Assembly (NCBI GenBank): GCA_001600455.1 | Contig: BCKC01000007.1 | Span: 735,394 to 799,393 of the forward strand | Length of the DNA: 64,000 bases | Direction: 5' to 3' | Source of the DNA: Endocalyx cinctus | Lineage: Eukaryota; Ascomycota; Sordariomycetes; Amphisphaeriales; Apiosporaceae | Shown here: in pieces, positions 47,622-60,646 of the stretch | How positions within the stretch are numbered: the first letter of the stretch is position 1 | Layout of the letters: each line of letters begins with the position of its first letter | Program-made: the position numbers and the translations under genes | Notes under the pieces: model-generated | The model's input: only the letters and a program-made list of their open reading frames with translations | What the model was told of the DNA's origin: nothing | Database searches by the model: none

Positions 47622-49612
47622 CTGTTCAGAAGATTCCGATGCCATTCGCAGTGTACACTAGATGAAGGGTGAATGCATATAAGCGATACCGGACCCCCAT
47701 ATACACATTACATTATTCGCCCATCTCTACTTAGTAGTAATCGTTAATGCCGTCACGCATTTGTGAATAGACATGAGTAAGTTGGGGGCTGAAAATACGA
47801 CAACATGACGAAAGCTATTATGATATATTAACCTTTAGTTGTCTTAATAAATGACCACAATGATTCAAACAATACGCTTAGATAAATCAAACACATCCAT
47901 GGATATATATATTTATATCCTCTTAGATTCTATCCGTTATTCTTATCAACATATATACATATAGAAAAGATAACCGTAGCTAGAACGGCTTTTAACTTTC
48001 GGTTACATTGCGGCTTTATAGTGCGTCGCCAAAATACAATACAATGACGAAATGTTCGAATATACGTATTAGTGTAATAGTATAGATATTAGGTACTGGG
48101 TAGATACCTCTCGAGTAATCCTACCCTATTTGGAGAGAATATCAAGTACTGAATAGAGAATGATTTGCTTTGGGGTAATATATATATATGAGAATAAATG
48201 TGAAGGTAATTTTCTCATGTGAAGTAGGTACACGTAGGAATTGCAAGTAATGGATGATATTGACCAAAGGATAGGTTCAGATAAAGTCTATTGGATTTCT
48301 GTTTCTGTTCTTCCAATCTTCTGCTGCTGTTCTAGATGGCATGAAGATGAACGTGCTTGTTGTGGATTGGACTGAGTTGTAAAGAAGACCCACATCCAAT
48401 CGTTCTCCGCTTTCTTCGCCCGGGTCCCGCTTCCTTGGCTTTTGTCTTTGGGGCTTTTGGGGCTTTTTTTGGGGCTTTGGGACATTGAGAGGCATTGAAT
48501 CTATCCTACACGTAAGTCTTTCTATACTACACTACCGCCCAGCGTATTACATATACACTACTGGGTATTAGGTATGCTTGCTGTACATACCCTGTAGTAT
48601 ATGCCTGATGTATGCCTGTACCTAATAGCCCTAGAAACCTGTCACTTTTTTTTTTTTTTTTTCCAGTGCTACCATACTATATTACAGTACTAAGCCTGTA
48701 CCTATAAGCGCTATTGTGTAGATATTGAATGTATCCGTACCTAAAGTACCTACCTCGTACACAACGCAACGATGCTCCATTTGCTACTCCATTTTGGTCA
48801 GTCAAAATCCACCTTACTCAACCAAACCTTCATCATCGAATCTTCACAATATCAACACTTTCTTTTTTAATTTTTTTTTCTTCCTCTTACTATTAGGTAT
48901 CGTTTTGTTTGGATTTCGCTTTTCATCAATCCATTCAAATAATTCCTTTTATTACGTATATTCCCTAGAGATCAAGTGTTACGATTCCTCTTTTTTTTTC
49001 TTCTCCGTAGTCCAGTCACAGTCACAGTTTGACTAGGTCTAGACGATCATATACCCAAGAAAAAAAAATCTCGAAAAGAAAAAAAAAAGTTGTTCTGCCA
49101 TTCCTACTTTTCTCATTTTCTGCCTCTTTCCATTTCTCTGCTGTCTCCCCCCCGGCGCTTCTCGATTCAGCACGGCTTCGATTAGATACCGGATACTGTA
49201 CGAGACGAGTTATATATTCCCATAATTCATTTTTTGGGAACAATTTCTATGGACATCATCCATTACATAGGCTTGATAATTCAATACTTTAAATAAACTT
49301 GCCCTTGCTTCTTTTATTATTCTTTCTTTCTTTCCTTCTTTTTATTATTTTCAACCTCCACCGCGGGCGGTTTCTTCGCCGCTATAGTTAATTCTACCCG
49401 ACAAACCCGTCGTCTGCTTTTTCTTTTTGGTTATTAACGCCATAGCATATGACCTCCTAATTCGACCACGACGCTCACGTCGTGCTTTAGCACCTAAACT
49501 CATTCTGCCATCGGGTAGCGTTTGGTGATATTGCCTATCACCTCTCGAATTTTTCTTTTACCCGCCCCTCCTCTCTTTTCGACCAGCACGCGCTTTGCAG
49601 ACTCCTTTCGAG

Positions 49613-51829
49613 ATGACCGCTACCACTCGACGTAGGAAGATGATAGGTCATCGACGCCGGGTCGAGGATGAAGGGGAGGACGATGGTGGTCTTGATCACA
49701 TTGACGCCGATGACGATTCGCTCACGGAGGGTTCCTTGGCTTCCGAAGACTCCGACCCGGGTAATGATAGCGATACTAGTAACGTCGACGAGGCTTTACC
49801 TACCGCACCTGCTACTAAAAGGTTGGGTAAACATGTTAACCATCTCAATGACAAGCCGAATATCTCTCGTTCTAAACCAGCTGGCAGCACCTCTGTCTCC
49901 AACGTTAAATCAGGCCAGGATGTCGTGACGGATGCCGAGTTCATGCTCAACGGTTTAAGCATAGCAGACCAGCGGGTCCCAACACAAGAGATGGATTTTG
50001 ATGAGGTCAACAAGCCGGCTCCCGCACCTGCCGCGCCTATTGTGGTTAGCTCAAACGCCGTGTCTACCACCGGTTCGGAAAATCTTCAAGCCCCACCCGG
50101 CGAACGTCGACGAAGAGAACACGAGGAATATAGACGGAAACGAGACGAAGATCCGGCCTTCGTTCCTAATCGAGGCGCTTTCTTTATGCATGATCATAGG
50201 CACACGGGTCCCTCTACAAATGGGTTTCGCCCCTATGGACGGAGTATTCGTGGAAGGGGTCGTGGTGGCATCGGAGGCCCCTTCGCTCCGATGAGGTAAG
50301 TTTCTTGAATATTCTGCGTAGCTTTCTTATCTTGCATACGTACTAATCAATGCAGCCAACAATTACAAAACCCGGCCGATCCTACAACGAATGCTCCGTG
50401 GGCTCACGATATGCACGAAACTGTCGCACAGCCCCCTGTCCGTCAGCCACGATCCTCGTTTTTAGATGACGGCCCTCCGAACGGTAACGGCGTAATTCCT
50501 ACGTGCCCTCCCAGCTCGACGCCGATAAACAGAAAAATGTCAACGGAGAAGCACGTCAGCAATGTGCAAGTCAGAGTGTTTTTCCCAGGTTTGAAGGAGC
50601 CTCTCGTTTACTCGGGTATCCCGGTGAAGCAGTATACCAAATTGCCGGACCATCGACCTCCTCTCAGACGTGATAAGCCTGTGCGTATCTCCGTCCCTGG
50701 ATACCCCCAGCGATATGTCTTTCCGGCTACCGACAGATCGTTCATCTTCATACCTCGTGCTATGCGTCCGAACCAAAGACTACGCGGCAAACCAAGATCG
50801 GGTCTAGGTTCTATCGGTGGGTTTTCGAGGAGGACAAGTGTATTTGGCGGAAGTGTTTATGCTGGAAGCGTTTATTCCCCGAGTGTTGCTATGAGTCGAC
50901 GCTCGTCCATCGCTCCCGACATGGGTAGGGATTACATTGTGTCACCCACCGGCTCGTCTATGTCGAGACCTGCGATCCCGTACGACTCTGCACGCCCTGT
51001 TGTTAGGCTTCCTCCCCAGAGAGTAGATCAACAGGCTCCGCCGCTCGACGGTGCACTGGCAGTGAAGCCGACGGAGGCAGAGCAGATGGCTGTGAATAAC
51101 TTTCCAGAACCTCAAAAACATCCTCTTCCTCAGAAGCCGATCTTCCAGGAAAACCGGCCTGCCGCTATTCCCATGCATCAGCCTCGACCTCAAAAGACTG
51201 TCTCGGTGGCTGGCATCGAATCGCCCGAGGCCCACCAGAATGTATCACAGCAATACCAGCAGGCATTCCACCAGCAGGTACCTGTAGAAGTAACGAACGG
51301 ATTTCATCAGGAGTCTCACGCTCGCCGCCCATCTTATCCCACGCAGCACTCGACTGGTACCCCCCTGTCCCAGATCCCGGAGCGCGCCATTCATGCTGCC
51401 CCATTCCAGCCAAATCCGTACGGCCAACAGAGCTACTACCCTCCTCCCTACCAGATGATGCCTCAACAAGGTTACTATTACCCCCCTGCACCATACCCTG
51501 GACCCATGCTCCCCCCAACCGGCACACCTGCGTTCGTGCCTGGTATGCATCAAAACCAGCAGCCTCCTCAGGGTGATGCCTCTAACCCCCAGTCTAACGG
51601 ACAAAATGCACCTGGTTCCAACTTCGTCGCTCAAGAAGTCAACGGGGCGGTGTATTATTACGAAGCTTCTCAGTTACCCATGGCATCTTACGCACCGTAC
51701 TCGGCGCCCTATTCAGCATCTCAAGGATATCCCGTACCTACCGTGGGCATGAACGGTGTAGTTACCCCTAGTCCCGATGCCTTTTATTACCCCCCTTCCG
51801 GTTCTGGCGCTGTTTACTATCCACAATAA
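49613..51829 (+). CDS. Barentsz/CASC3-type eIF4AIII-binding protein (Btz domain)
   Basis: join(49613..50295,50356..51829), 718 aa. The frame is open from 49595 but the first ATG is at 49613 (MTATTRRRKM). An acidic N-terminus is followed by the Btz (SELOR) signature at about residues 165-222: EHEEYRRKRDEDPAFVPNRG, AFFMHDHRH, FRPYGR, then an Arg/Gly (RGRGRGG) box split from the rest by a 60-bp intron. Exon 2 holds a second conserved block (VRVFFPGLKEPLVYSGIPV ... YPQRYVFPATDRSFIFIPR), then a long Pro/Gln/Tyr-rich disordered tail. In animals Btz/CASC3 clamps eIF4AIII in the exon junction complex and works in mRNA localisation and decay. The same role here is inferred from the domain. The leader is strongly pyrimidine-rich. 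Confidence 0.87.
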
Positions 51830-52823
51830 GTCTCGACGATGTGGTTTCATCATCCCGAAAAAGCTAATTTCGCATGGATTATCTTTTTTGGAGGGCGTTA
51901 TGTGAAGTTGCTCAACAACGCTACACGACGCTGAAATTCCCAAGTCCGATCAACTCGTCTGCCCACAGAGATTTGAAAGGCTGGCTAAAAAAAAGAGAAG
52001 AAAAAGTAGAAAAAAAGAGAAAAAGAGAGCGTCTCTACCCTTGGACAATTCCGAGCTCGTACCCCCTGATCAGCTCCTAAAATCACACAATAGTTGCTAC
52101 CGCCCTGCTCCATATTTATCTGAACCTTAGTTCTTTTCTTATTTCAAATCTATCTAAGCCCATTCCTATACTTTTTTTTTCTGGCGTTGGCCCTTTCGTT
52201 CTATTCCTGCGCGACGTTTTCACGAGGTGCCATCCTGCTCGGCGTTGGTAGGAGTTATAGTTTTTATTGCACGTTTACAATCATGTTTTGGTTTTCCATT
52301 CGCATTCACAGGCGATAAGGGTATTAGCAATAGGGGGGAGATCACTCCATGACGTTGTCTAGGGGTCGATTCATCCTCCAAACGACAACTTGAATGATTA
52401 GGTCAGGAATCTCTAGGTACGGTCAAGTGTGTTGGAACGGTCAAATGCACAAGGAGACTCGGATTAGCCGGGAGAAAGTTCCTCTACTTCATTTCTGTGG
52501 GTTGAATTTACGAGGACCTGGACTGGCTCACGGTCGAGGTTATTGTAGGGAAGGGGAGAAAGGCAGAGGAATATAGAATAAGAGACAGGTGGAAACTAAG
52601 CATCGTTTCCTTTTTGCACGTCGTGTTTAAGCAGAACTTGGGGTATTGATGTCTATCTGCGAATAGCTGGATAGCATGATCCACAGACCGAGCAGTAGTA
52701 AGGCGAGCGGTGCATAAGACCTAAAGAAAATCGAATTGATATTTTATATCTTCTCATATTTACTTACAAGTGCAGGCTTGCTTAATGCTTAGTCCTCATA
52801 ATCATACTGCCACGGAAAAAAAA

Positions 52824-52864
<41 letters not shown>

Positions 52865-54164
52865 CAAGAGTTGAGTTGCCCTTTAACCATATTGTTATAT
52901 CGTTGTAGTACAACCCTCATTCTCTCTAGCTTGTCTCTTTCCCTCATTTCGGCTCGGTGTTTTTGCTCAACGATGAATAGGTGCCCACATATCTGATCCC
53001 GATGTACACCCTCATCTACATCAGCCCATCATCTTACGACGTGGTAAGGAATGTATACACGTGTAAATTTCCACAGGCGAAAATTTTTTTTCAGGGACTG
53101 GAGCCGAGTTATATGGCTTATGAGTAGATGGATGGGCAGGTAGATTGGATTTCATTTTGGTGGAAAGTTGAAATTGAAGACGACCTTCCTTGAGCTTCCC
53201 CCCCCCCCCTTTTTTTTTTTGGTCGTCTTGTTAGAAGGGGGCTACGAAAATAAGAAAGGAAGCAGAGAACGGGTATGAGAGAAATCAAGTCATATATACG
53301 TAACTGTAATCAATCAATCAATCAACCTACCTACCTACCTAAGTACCTCTATCCTCGGTACGTAGGTAGTCGGTTCTCCAGCAAGTATGAAAGAATAGGA
53401 AAAACCCTTCCATGCTAGACGAGATCGTATCATCAAAAAGAGCAGTTCTACAAATTTACTTGATAAGAAGAAAGTTTTCTAAAGGGTGTGAGAGTGGAGA
53501 AGAGAGGTTCATTTTAACATAAGAAGAGGGAAAGTATTAAAGAGGTTTTTGTAAAAAAGATATGTACAGTACGGCTGCTACTACATACATCGGAGGTATA
53601 AGTAGGGGGGGAGGTTTTACAAACGGAGTGTTTTTTGTTTTTTTTTTTCTCGCCCTCGAAAGGGAAAAAATGGCATCAAGCGTTTTTTTCCAATTTTTTT
53701 TTTCTTCCCTTTCCCCCCCCCCCCCTCCCGTTTTCTTTTTTTAAGACTCCGAGAAGGGGTTAAGAAAAAGGGGGAAAGATTTTTTTTCTCTCCTTTTTTC
53801 TCTTTTTTTCTTCTTCTTTTCCTTTCGTAGACTTTCAACATTAACCTAAATTTCCAGGAAAGGGGCCGAATGGAGAGATTGTTTCAAGTGGGCAGGTGGT
53901 ATATATAGGCTAAGAGGAATTGGAAGAAAATAATAAAAAAAGAACTCCTCCCTCCCCCCTTACGCCTACCCCCCCATATTCCACCGTGCTTCACAACATT
54001 CACAGCATGAATGATGTCCAGTAAACCCTAGCCCTTAACCCCGAATTATCCCATCATCGCCCGCTCGTACTCGCATGGACGCATGGGCAGACAAACAAAA
54101 GATGCATATGCGTACATCATTCAACATATGCCGAAACCTACAGCTTATAATAGGTGGATCTATC
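51830..54164. other. Convergent 3' region, 2.3 kb, repeat-rich, between the Btz gene and TOM70
   Basis: No gene recognised. Contains the AG repeat at 52826-52862, a C12T11 block near 53198-53220, (ATCA)n followed by (CCTA)n around 53310-53342, and C/T-rich tracts at 53640-53820. Confidence 0.5.
52826..52862. repeat. (AG)18 dinucleotide repeat
   Basis: Uninterrupted AG repeat downstream of the Btz gene. Confidence 0.95.
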
Positions 54165-56181
54165 TTAGGCGAACCGGGGCGGGCCGCCGATGGGCTGTCC
54201 ACCATTTTGCTGAAGCTTTTCGGAGAGGTGGGGGTATTTTTCGGTGACCTTGATCTGCGTCCGCGTGGCTTCCGCGTAAGAGAGCGCGTTGGTGATCTCA
54301 CCCGGGGTTCGGGCGAGCTCGGCGGCCCGCTCGAAGTACTTGAGGGCGTCGGCGACCTTACCCTGCTGTAGCAGGAGTTGCGCCATAGTGGCAACGGCGA
54401 TGTCACACTCAGGATCGACTAGAGAAGTTGATTAGCAAGAAAATCACGTCATTGGATAGGGTTGGATCCTATATGGAAAACTTACGTATCAAGGCCTTCT
54501 CGCATAGTTGCTCTGCTTCGCCAAATTCCGACTTCAACTGGAACAGTGCCAGAGCTTTGTTAATGAGCGGCAACACGTTCATAGACATGGGCTTGGTCTG
54601 CTTTTCTATCTCCATCGCCGTGTCGAACTTCTGGATGGCTTCGTCGAACTTGCCCTGGTCGAGAAGCAGCTCGCCGTAGTAGTTGTATACGTCGGGTACT
54701 TTGTCGAAGTTCTTGACGCATCTGCGGAAGGTGGCCATAGATGACGCGATCGATCCTAACTTATATTGCGTGACACCGAGTTGAATATGCGAGAAGATGA
54801 ATTTGTTATCTAGGTCAATCGACTTCTGGTAATCCTTAGCCGCTTCTTTGAATTCACCGTGAATGAAATGCAGCTGAGCGCGGTGGTAATAGATATCGGG
54901 GTCACGGTCGTTCTGCTGTACCGCCTTCTCTAGGTCTTCGGCCGCCTTCTCTCGAGCACCTACACAAAATTAGTCATAAAAAATCGTAGATCTAGAAAAG
55001 TTTTCTTTTTGTCGTTTCTTACCCATTTCTAAGTGCATGCTAGCGCGCTTCACGTAGCTCTGGGTCATGGACGGGTCGAGCTCGATGCTCTTGTCCATAT
55101 CACTCAGAGCGGCCTCTTGCGAGCCCTTCAGGTTCCTGAAGGTGCCGCGCATGTTATAAGCCAGCGCTTCGAACTCGCCCAAGTCACCGAGCTCTAAAGC
55201 CTTCTCGAAAGCGGCCGAGGCTTCTTCGTAGGCTTCGTGGGTCTTCATCTCCATAGATCTGAGACCGAGCTGCAGTTGACCCTTGCCGGTATCCTCGTCC
55301 CATTCCGTCGAATCTTCCAGGCCGATGGGTCGAGGTTTCACGCGGAAGCTTTGGATATAGTTGGAGACGAAGGTAGGACTAGGAAGCTTGTCGGGGTTCT
55401 TGTTCTCTAAAATAGCCTTGGTCTTGGCTTCTGCTACGGTCTTTAGTAACTTCTCGACGGCGTCGGCACTGCTGGGATTCCTGAACTCGTCGATGATGCA
55501 GCTGGCGGTGTAGTCCAAGAGTGCGTCTTGGTATTGCTCCAGGCGCTCGTAAGCGTTCGCCCTTCGGTTGAGGGCTTTGATGTACTGGGGGTCGAGGTTG
55601 ATGGCGGCGGTGGTATCTTCCACTACCCTTTCCCAGTCGCCCAAGGCGTTGTAGCAGGCCGCTCGGTTAGAGAAGTATACGGGATCTGGCTTGCATAGGA
55701 TAGCTTTGGAATAGAGATCTATGGCTTTGTTGTAATTTTTGCTGCCATATGCGCTGTTCCCCGCAGTTTTGAGTCTCATAGAATAATCCTGGCGTTGCTT
55801 GTCTGTAAAAGTAGCGACGGTCTCCTCGTTAATCTCCGGGAGGTCGTCGGACTCTACGGCGGCAGCTTTGGGCTTCTCGGTCGAAGACGGCGGGGTTGCT
55901 GATCTCGTAGCCTCAGCTTGACGTTCGGCTTCTTTCCTTTTCCGCTTCTCTTTTTTGCTCAATTTCGGCTGAGTAGGTTTCGCATCGCCGTTGAGATAAT
56001 ATACGACACCAGCACCTGTAACGACGACGGCGACACCAGCTATAGTATAAACCAAGGCCTTATTCTCCGAGGCCCAGTGGGTAAACCTGTCCCAGACGGA
56101 GGATTCGACGGGAATGGCGATAGTTTGAGGTTGGCCAGCAGGTGGCATCGGAGGAGGTGGAGCGGCTGAAGCGCCAGACAT
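54165..56181 (-). CDS. TOM70: Mitochondrial protein import receptor Tom70
   Basis: complement(join(54165..54418,54486..54959,55023..56181)), 628 aa, close to the usual length. ATG at 56181. A Pro/Ala-rich start is followed by a single membrane anchor at about residues 42-63 ([21 protein letters not shown]), a Lys-rich stretch ([16 protein letters not shown]), and then tandem TPRs: the N-terminal clamp type that binds Hsp70/Hsp90 ([45 protein letters not shown]) and the core repeats for preproteins. Both introns (63 and 67 bp) are GT-AG. It sits in the outer mitochondrial membrane with its TPR domain in the cytosol, receiving chaperone-bound carrier precursors for the TOM complex. The leader has long T/A tracts (56350-56390). 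Confidence 0.95.
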
Positions 56182-56907
56182 GTCGGAATCGAAATTTTTA
56201 CAGGAATTGAAATAATAATACTTTTAGATTTCTAAGACAGAAATCATTAGAAGGAAAGACAGAAAATTATATACACCTGAGGAGTGATGATATCAGATGA
56301 TAAAACTCAATTAGTAGAGTTGAATTGGAGTTGTAAGGAAAGAATTCGGTTTTTTTTTTTTTTTTTTTCCTTCTTTTTTTTTTTTATTGAATTTTTCTCT
56401 GGAAAAAGAATTCTATGATGCGAATAAGAGATTAGGGAAGTACCCTTAGGTAGTAAGCTGGTAAGTAAACTACTTTAAGGTAATAGGTATCTTTAGTGAT
56501 TTAGGTGGAGGAGTATAGGTATCAAGATACAGGTATTTTAAGAGCTCTAAATTGATACCAGCAGTATGTATATACCTAGGTACGCGTTATGATAAAATAG
56601 AAAAGTGGTTATATCATTCACTATGTAATTACATTCACTTCTCTTTTTTTTTTTTTTTGGTATAAATCGGGTTTAGCGCATCTGCTGCTTTTATTCAGGC
56701 AGTCAGTCAGACAGTCAAGTTCGGCTTAGTCACTCCTAGGTCAAGTAGGTCCTCATCTTGACTGCCTAATCAGCTACATTATGCATACCCGTAGACTGAA
56801 GTACCAACGTTGGAAATGAATAAGTCATATACATAAGAAACGGGTTATAAAAGAAAACGGTCACCTTTGTAATTCAAACATATATTGCCCTTCTGACCGC
56901 AAATATC
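56182..56907. promoter_or_regulatory. Divergent promoter between TOM70 and the F-box gene
   Basis: Contains T-rich tracts near 56350-56390 and 56645-56658, and the palindrome TACCTAGGTA at 56573-56582. No gene seen. Confidence 0.5.
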
Positions 56908-58377
56908 ATGGATGAAATTCAAGGGCCTCGGCTGAGCCCGATTCAAGGGCTACCCGTCGAACTCTTACGCACGATACTTTCTGCTCTACCGGATGTTCTA
57001 TCACTGCGAGCAGCAGCCTTGTCATGTCCACTGTTCTATACTGCCTTTTTAGACGCGGAAACATCAATCACAACCCAAGTCTTACTTAACCAGGTAGATG
57101 CTAGCGTATTACCCGAAGCAGTAGCTGCGTCTGAATCCTCGCTGTTGCACCCACATGATCCAGCACCCGAAAACCGGGCACAAATTATAGATTTTGTGTC
57201 GCGGTATCTCGGCCAGCGGCCAGCTCTACCTACGTCCTGGTCATTAAAGAAGGCTCTTTGTATTGGACGATTTCTTTCTTGCGTTCAAGAGTTGACCGGG
57301 AATTTTGTTGAATCGACCTTAACCCGAGACCCTGCCTCTCGCTCTATATCTTATGCGACACGCCTGGAGGAATACCGCATACAAAGAACACTGTATAGGT
57401 TTGAAATTTATTGTAATCTATTTCGCGAGAAACGCGATAGATCCCGACAAGAATCTATTATATTACCAGAGCAAAAACAGCTTTTCTTCGCAAATTTCGC
57501 TCCTTGGGAGAATGAACAGCTCGGCTGTATTCACGACTTTCTTGTCCGCGCTGTTTCGCCACGTAAGTTGCTATATGTTATTACTATTATCATACTAAGA
57601 CATTGGGCTCACATGTAAACACCAGCTTTTAATGACCTTGTAGAGCACGATATCGCTTGGGGTGCATACAATGTAGAATACGGTGATAGTATCGACGCTC
57701 CGTATATCCAGGATGTTCTATCACTTGGTTTAGAAAAGATAAATCAAATTATCAAGACAGAAACGTATGAAGATCGGGAACGGCTCTTATGTTCCGGTTC
57801 TGGCTATAGTCCTCACCCTATGCGTTTCTTCCTTTATGAAGGATTTCAAGAAGCAAACGAACGGTCCAACGATTTTTTCCTTGACGACTTGACACCAGAA
57901 GACGAGCTACGTTATATCAAACAGCCGTTGTTCGTCGACCCGGATTCTGGACCGGCGGACGTCTGGCGTTGGGCACATTACGAAGAAAGCTGCACGACTT
58001 GGATATACCAAAAGGATCGTGATGATCTACGTAAGTGGGGATACGTTATGTGGGATCGGACCCGGTTAGAGACGATTGGCGTATTCCAGAAACCGTGGGA
58101 GGAACCAGAGGATTCGGAAGAGTCGCGGCTTGAGCAGCAAGAGATCGAGCGACAACGGGCATATTTACAGAATTCATGGGATCAGAGGCAAGAGGTCCTT
58201 CATCGTGGAGGTACCGGTTGGTGGAGCTGGGGAGACGAAAGCAGAGTGAGATGGCGGCCTAAAGAGCCGTCTAGACGGGAACGGATAACGTACCGTGCTA
58301 GACATGTCGAGCCCCGTTCACTACAGGAGGCCCGAGGGATGATAAGCACCATGAGAATCCCACCACGAACTACGTAG
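56908..58377 (+). CDS. F-box-like protein of unknown substrate
   Basis: join(56908..57562,57626..58377), 468 aa. Residues ~14-45 (LPVELLRTILSALPDVLSLRAAALSCPLFYTAF) form an F-box-like motif, which would link it to Skp1 of an SCF ubiquitin ligase. The 63-bp intron joins VSPP to FNDLVEHDIAWGAYNVEYGD. The C-terminal two thirds are Trp- and Asp/Glu-rich (ADVWRWAHYEES, KWGYVMWDRTRLE) without LRR or WD repeats. The end is basic. This architecture is common in large fungal F-box families. The target is unknown. Confidence 0.8.
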
Positions 58378-59767
58378 TTACAAGTATATAATTAGAGAAG
58401 TAACATATGAGAAGCTATTTCAAGATTATTCTGAAAGATAATATTTCTAACGAAACCTAGGCATTGAGAATAATAACTGTAGAGGCTTAGTACAGTTGTG
58501 AAGCAGAGTTAGTTTGTCTCCGAACTTGTCGAGGGCCGTTTCTACTTTGTAGAGCTGAAAAAAAGATTTATGCAAATTTCTATAATATAAGCTAAAGCTC
58601 AGGCTTGAGTATGGTTTAAAGCGGCGTGGTTCAAGTACCTAAGAAGTCAAGTATACATTAATAATCCCCGATGTAAAATCTACAAAGTACCTAGGTAGGT
58701 ACTTATCGGGCAGTCGGGGTTAAAGAAAAGAATTACTGAATAGTGGCGCAATGACTTATTTTTCTTCTCTTCCCTGCGCTGACGATGAACCTATTGTCTA
58801 TTGACGAAAGCTTAGATCTCTAACACGATTAAAAATAATAATACTATGTAATAAATAACTAGGAACCCTAGCGAATAATCATCACTTCGTAAACGCCAAC
58901 AACTAACTGCCTATACTGACGTACTGAAATACTACCTAAAAACCACTGTTTGCTGTCAAACGGATTAATGACGGTCCAAAAGCTTAACCAATTAAATCAA
59001 TTATCCAAGACTTTTCTTAAGGAGCAAGCTCTAGACCTGTGGGGTTTTAGGCACTTAAGTAGGGAGCTATGCGAACCGGGCGACAAAGACGTAACTAAAA
59101 GACAACCTGAACCAACTAAAGCCAGCTAAACAGCTAAGCCTGCCAGGATCTAGCTAAACCAGCTAACCAGCTCACCTAACGTCATTGCCAGCGAAGCTTT
59201 CTTTTTTTTTTTTTTTCAAACTTGTTCAAGGTCTCTGCCGTCGGTGTGTTTTGTTTCTATTAGTGAATAAAAACAGCGATCACCATTTTTCATTGGTTCT
59301 AGTTTAAAACACGTTGAGAATCCCAAGACAATATTATCTTAAGTTATTACTTACCGCACTCCTATATTTATTATTGCTGTCGTTAAATAGTATACTATAT
59401 TATATAAACATCATATTCTACTTCCTACTCTGTAGATGCCAAGCTTTATAGAGCCTCGATCAAGCTGATCGTGGTTTGGTTTCACGATACGCCTCCCCAA
59501 ACAAGAGAGTACCTAGGTATTGGATAATTAATTACCTAGATTAAGTAATTATTACCTTGATGCCCTAACCTAGCAATCTGACTGTGATATATACTGTATA
59601 TAAAATCTTGGCAGCTTGGGAACCTTCATCCCTTTGCTTACTCAAATGTGTTATTCCGTTATATTAAATCACGTAGTCCATGCCCACCTCAGATCCATCG
59701 ATAACTTATTTTATTATTAAATAAGAAACCTCGAACCATACAATTGAACAATAGAGTCAAAGTGAAG
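58378..59767. other. Intergenic between the F-box and ABZ2-like genes
   Basis: AT-rich. Holds two copies of TACCTAGGTA (58688-58697 and 59510-59519) and a T run near 59203-59216. No exon seen. Confidence 0.5.
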
Positions 59768-60646
59768 ATGGAAGAAGCCATACAACTTTTTACCTCTATA
59801 AGATATGATCCGGAGCTTACGAAATACCCTGCTGGCTTGAATCGGTCTCCGCTTCCATTCTACATGTTAGACTTTCACCGTGATCGCCTACTGGAAGCCG
59901 CTAAACACTGGCGGTGGCCCGATGCCATCGCCGTCTTGAAGGACGATGCTGGACTGAAAAGGTTAGAAAGCTATTTGCGAGAAATAACGAGTCATGTAGG
60001 CGACGGGTCGCATCGCCTGAAAATCATTCTTTCCCGGGACGGATCTTTGTCTCACGGAATTGGACCAACCCCACCGAGAAGCTTAGCCAACTTATTTCCC
60101 CGTAGTCTTCCCGGACCAGGCGGCCCCGGTTCGGTCCGGGCGGGAGATGACGCGATCCCGCTTAAGGACGACGAGTGGGAAGTCGTCGTCGATAAGCACC
60201 TCACCCCTAGGTCGGAGTTCACTCACTTTAAAACTACGCATCGATCGGTCTACGACCAAGCCAGGAACCGAGCGCAGATTAGCTTAACCGACAAGAAAGA
60301 AGTCTTGCTTGTCAATGCCGAGGATGGATCCATAATGGAAGGCAGCATCTCCACGCCTTATTTCTGGAGAGAGGGCGGGTGGGTGACCCCTCCCGTATCT
60401 AAAGAATTCGATATCACCCTAGGTAGCGGCGGAAATAAAGGAACTACCAGGAGATGGGCTCTGGAGAGGTAAACCTTCGTCTCATCCGAGATTATGTAAT
60501 ATGCACTTGCTAATCAAGGCAGGCATCTCGCCACCGAGAAAGTCATACCGGCCAAGTCTCTGATTGATGGCGAGGAATGCTGGTTTAGTACCGGCATTCG
60601 AGGCTTTGTCTTTGGGAGAGTACGACTGACGGCGGGTAACATGTAA
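59768..60646 (+). CDS. ABZ2: Aminodeoxychorismate lyase-like class IV aminotransferase
   Basis: join(59768..60468,60523..60646), 274 aa. The frame is open from 59744 but the first ATG is 59768 (MEEAIQLFTSIRYDPEL). The fold-type IV PLP enzyme signature is visible: FYMLDFHRDRLLEAAKHWRW near the start, EFTHFKTTHRSVYDQARNRA with the expected PLP-binding Lys at residue 155, and VLLVNAEDGSIMEGSISTPYF with the conserved Glu near 191. The 54-bp intron joins ER to HLATEKVIPAKSLIDGEECWFSTGIRGFVFGRV. Yeast Abz2 releases pyruvate from 4-amino-4-deoxychorismate to make p-aminobenzoate for folate. The same reaction is inferred. D-amino-acid or branched-chain transaminase activity is possible but the FTSIRYDPEL start is typical of the fungal Abz2-like group. 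Confidence 0.85.

Larger units (their letters stand above)
45032..49612. other. Large divergent intergenic region between NBR1 and the Btz gene, 4.6 kb
   Basis: No gene recognised. It holds A32 at 47583-47614, a 12-bp triple repeat at 47202-47237, ATCCATGGAT at 46782-46791 and 47895-47904, TACCTAGGTA at 46722-46731, TACGGAGTAC at 46839-46848 and 46895-46904, (ATCA) tetramers near 45320, and pyrimidine tracts before the Btz gene (around 49315-49345). Confidence 0.5.

Noticed and set aside
48277..48495. Minus-strand Lys/Pro-rich ORF (about 70 codons)
   Set aside because: Low complexity produced by a G/T-rich repeat. Short and without homologous features.
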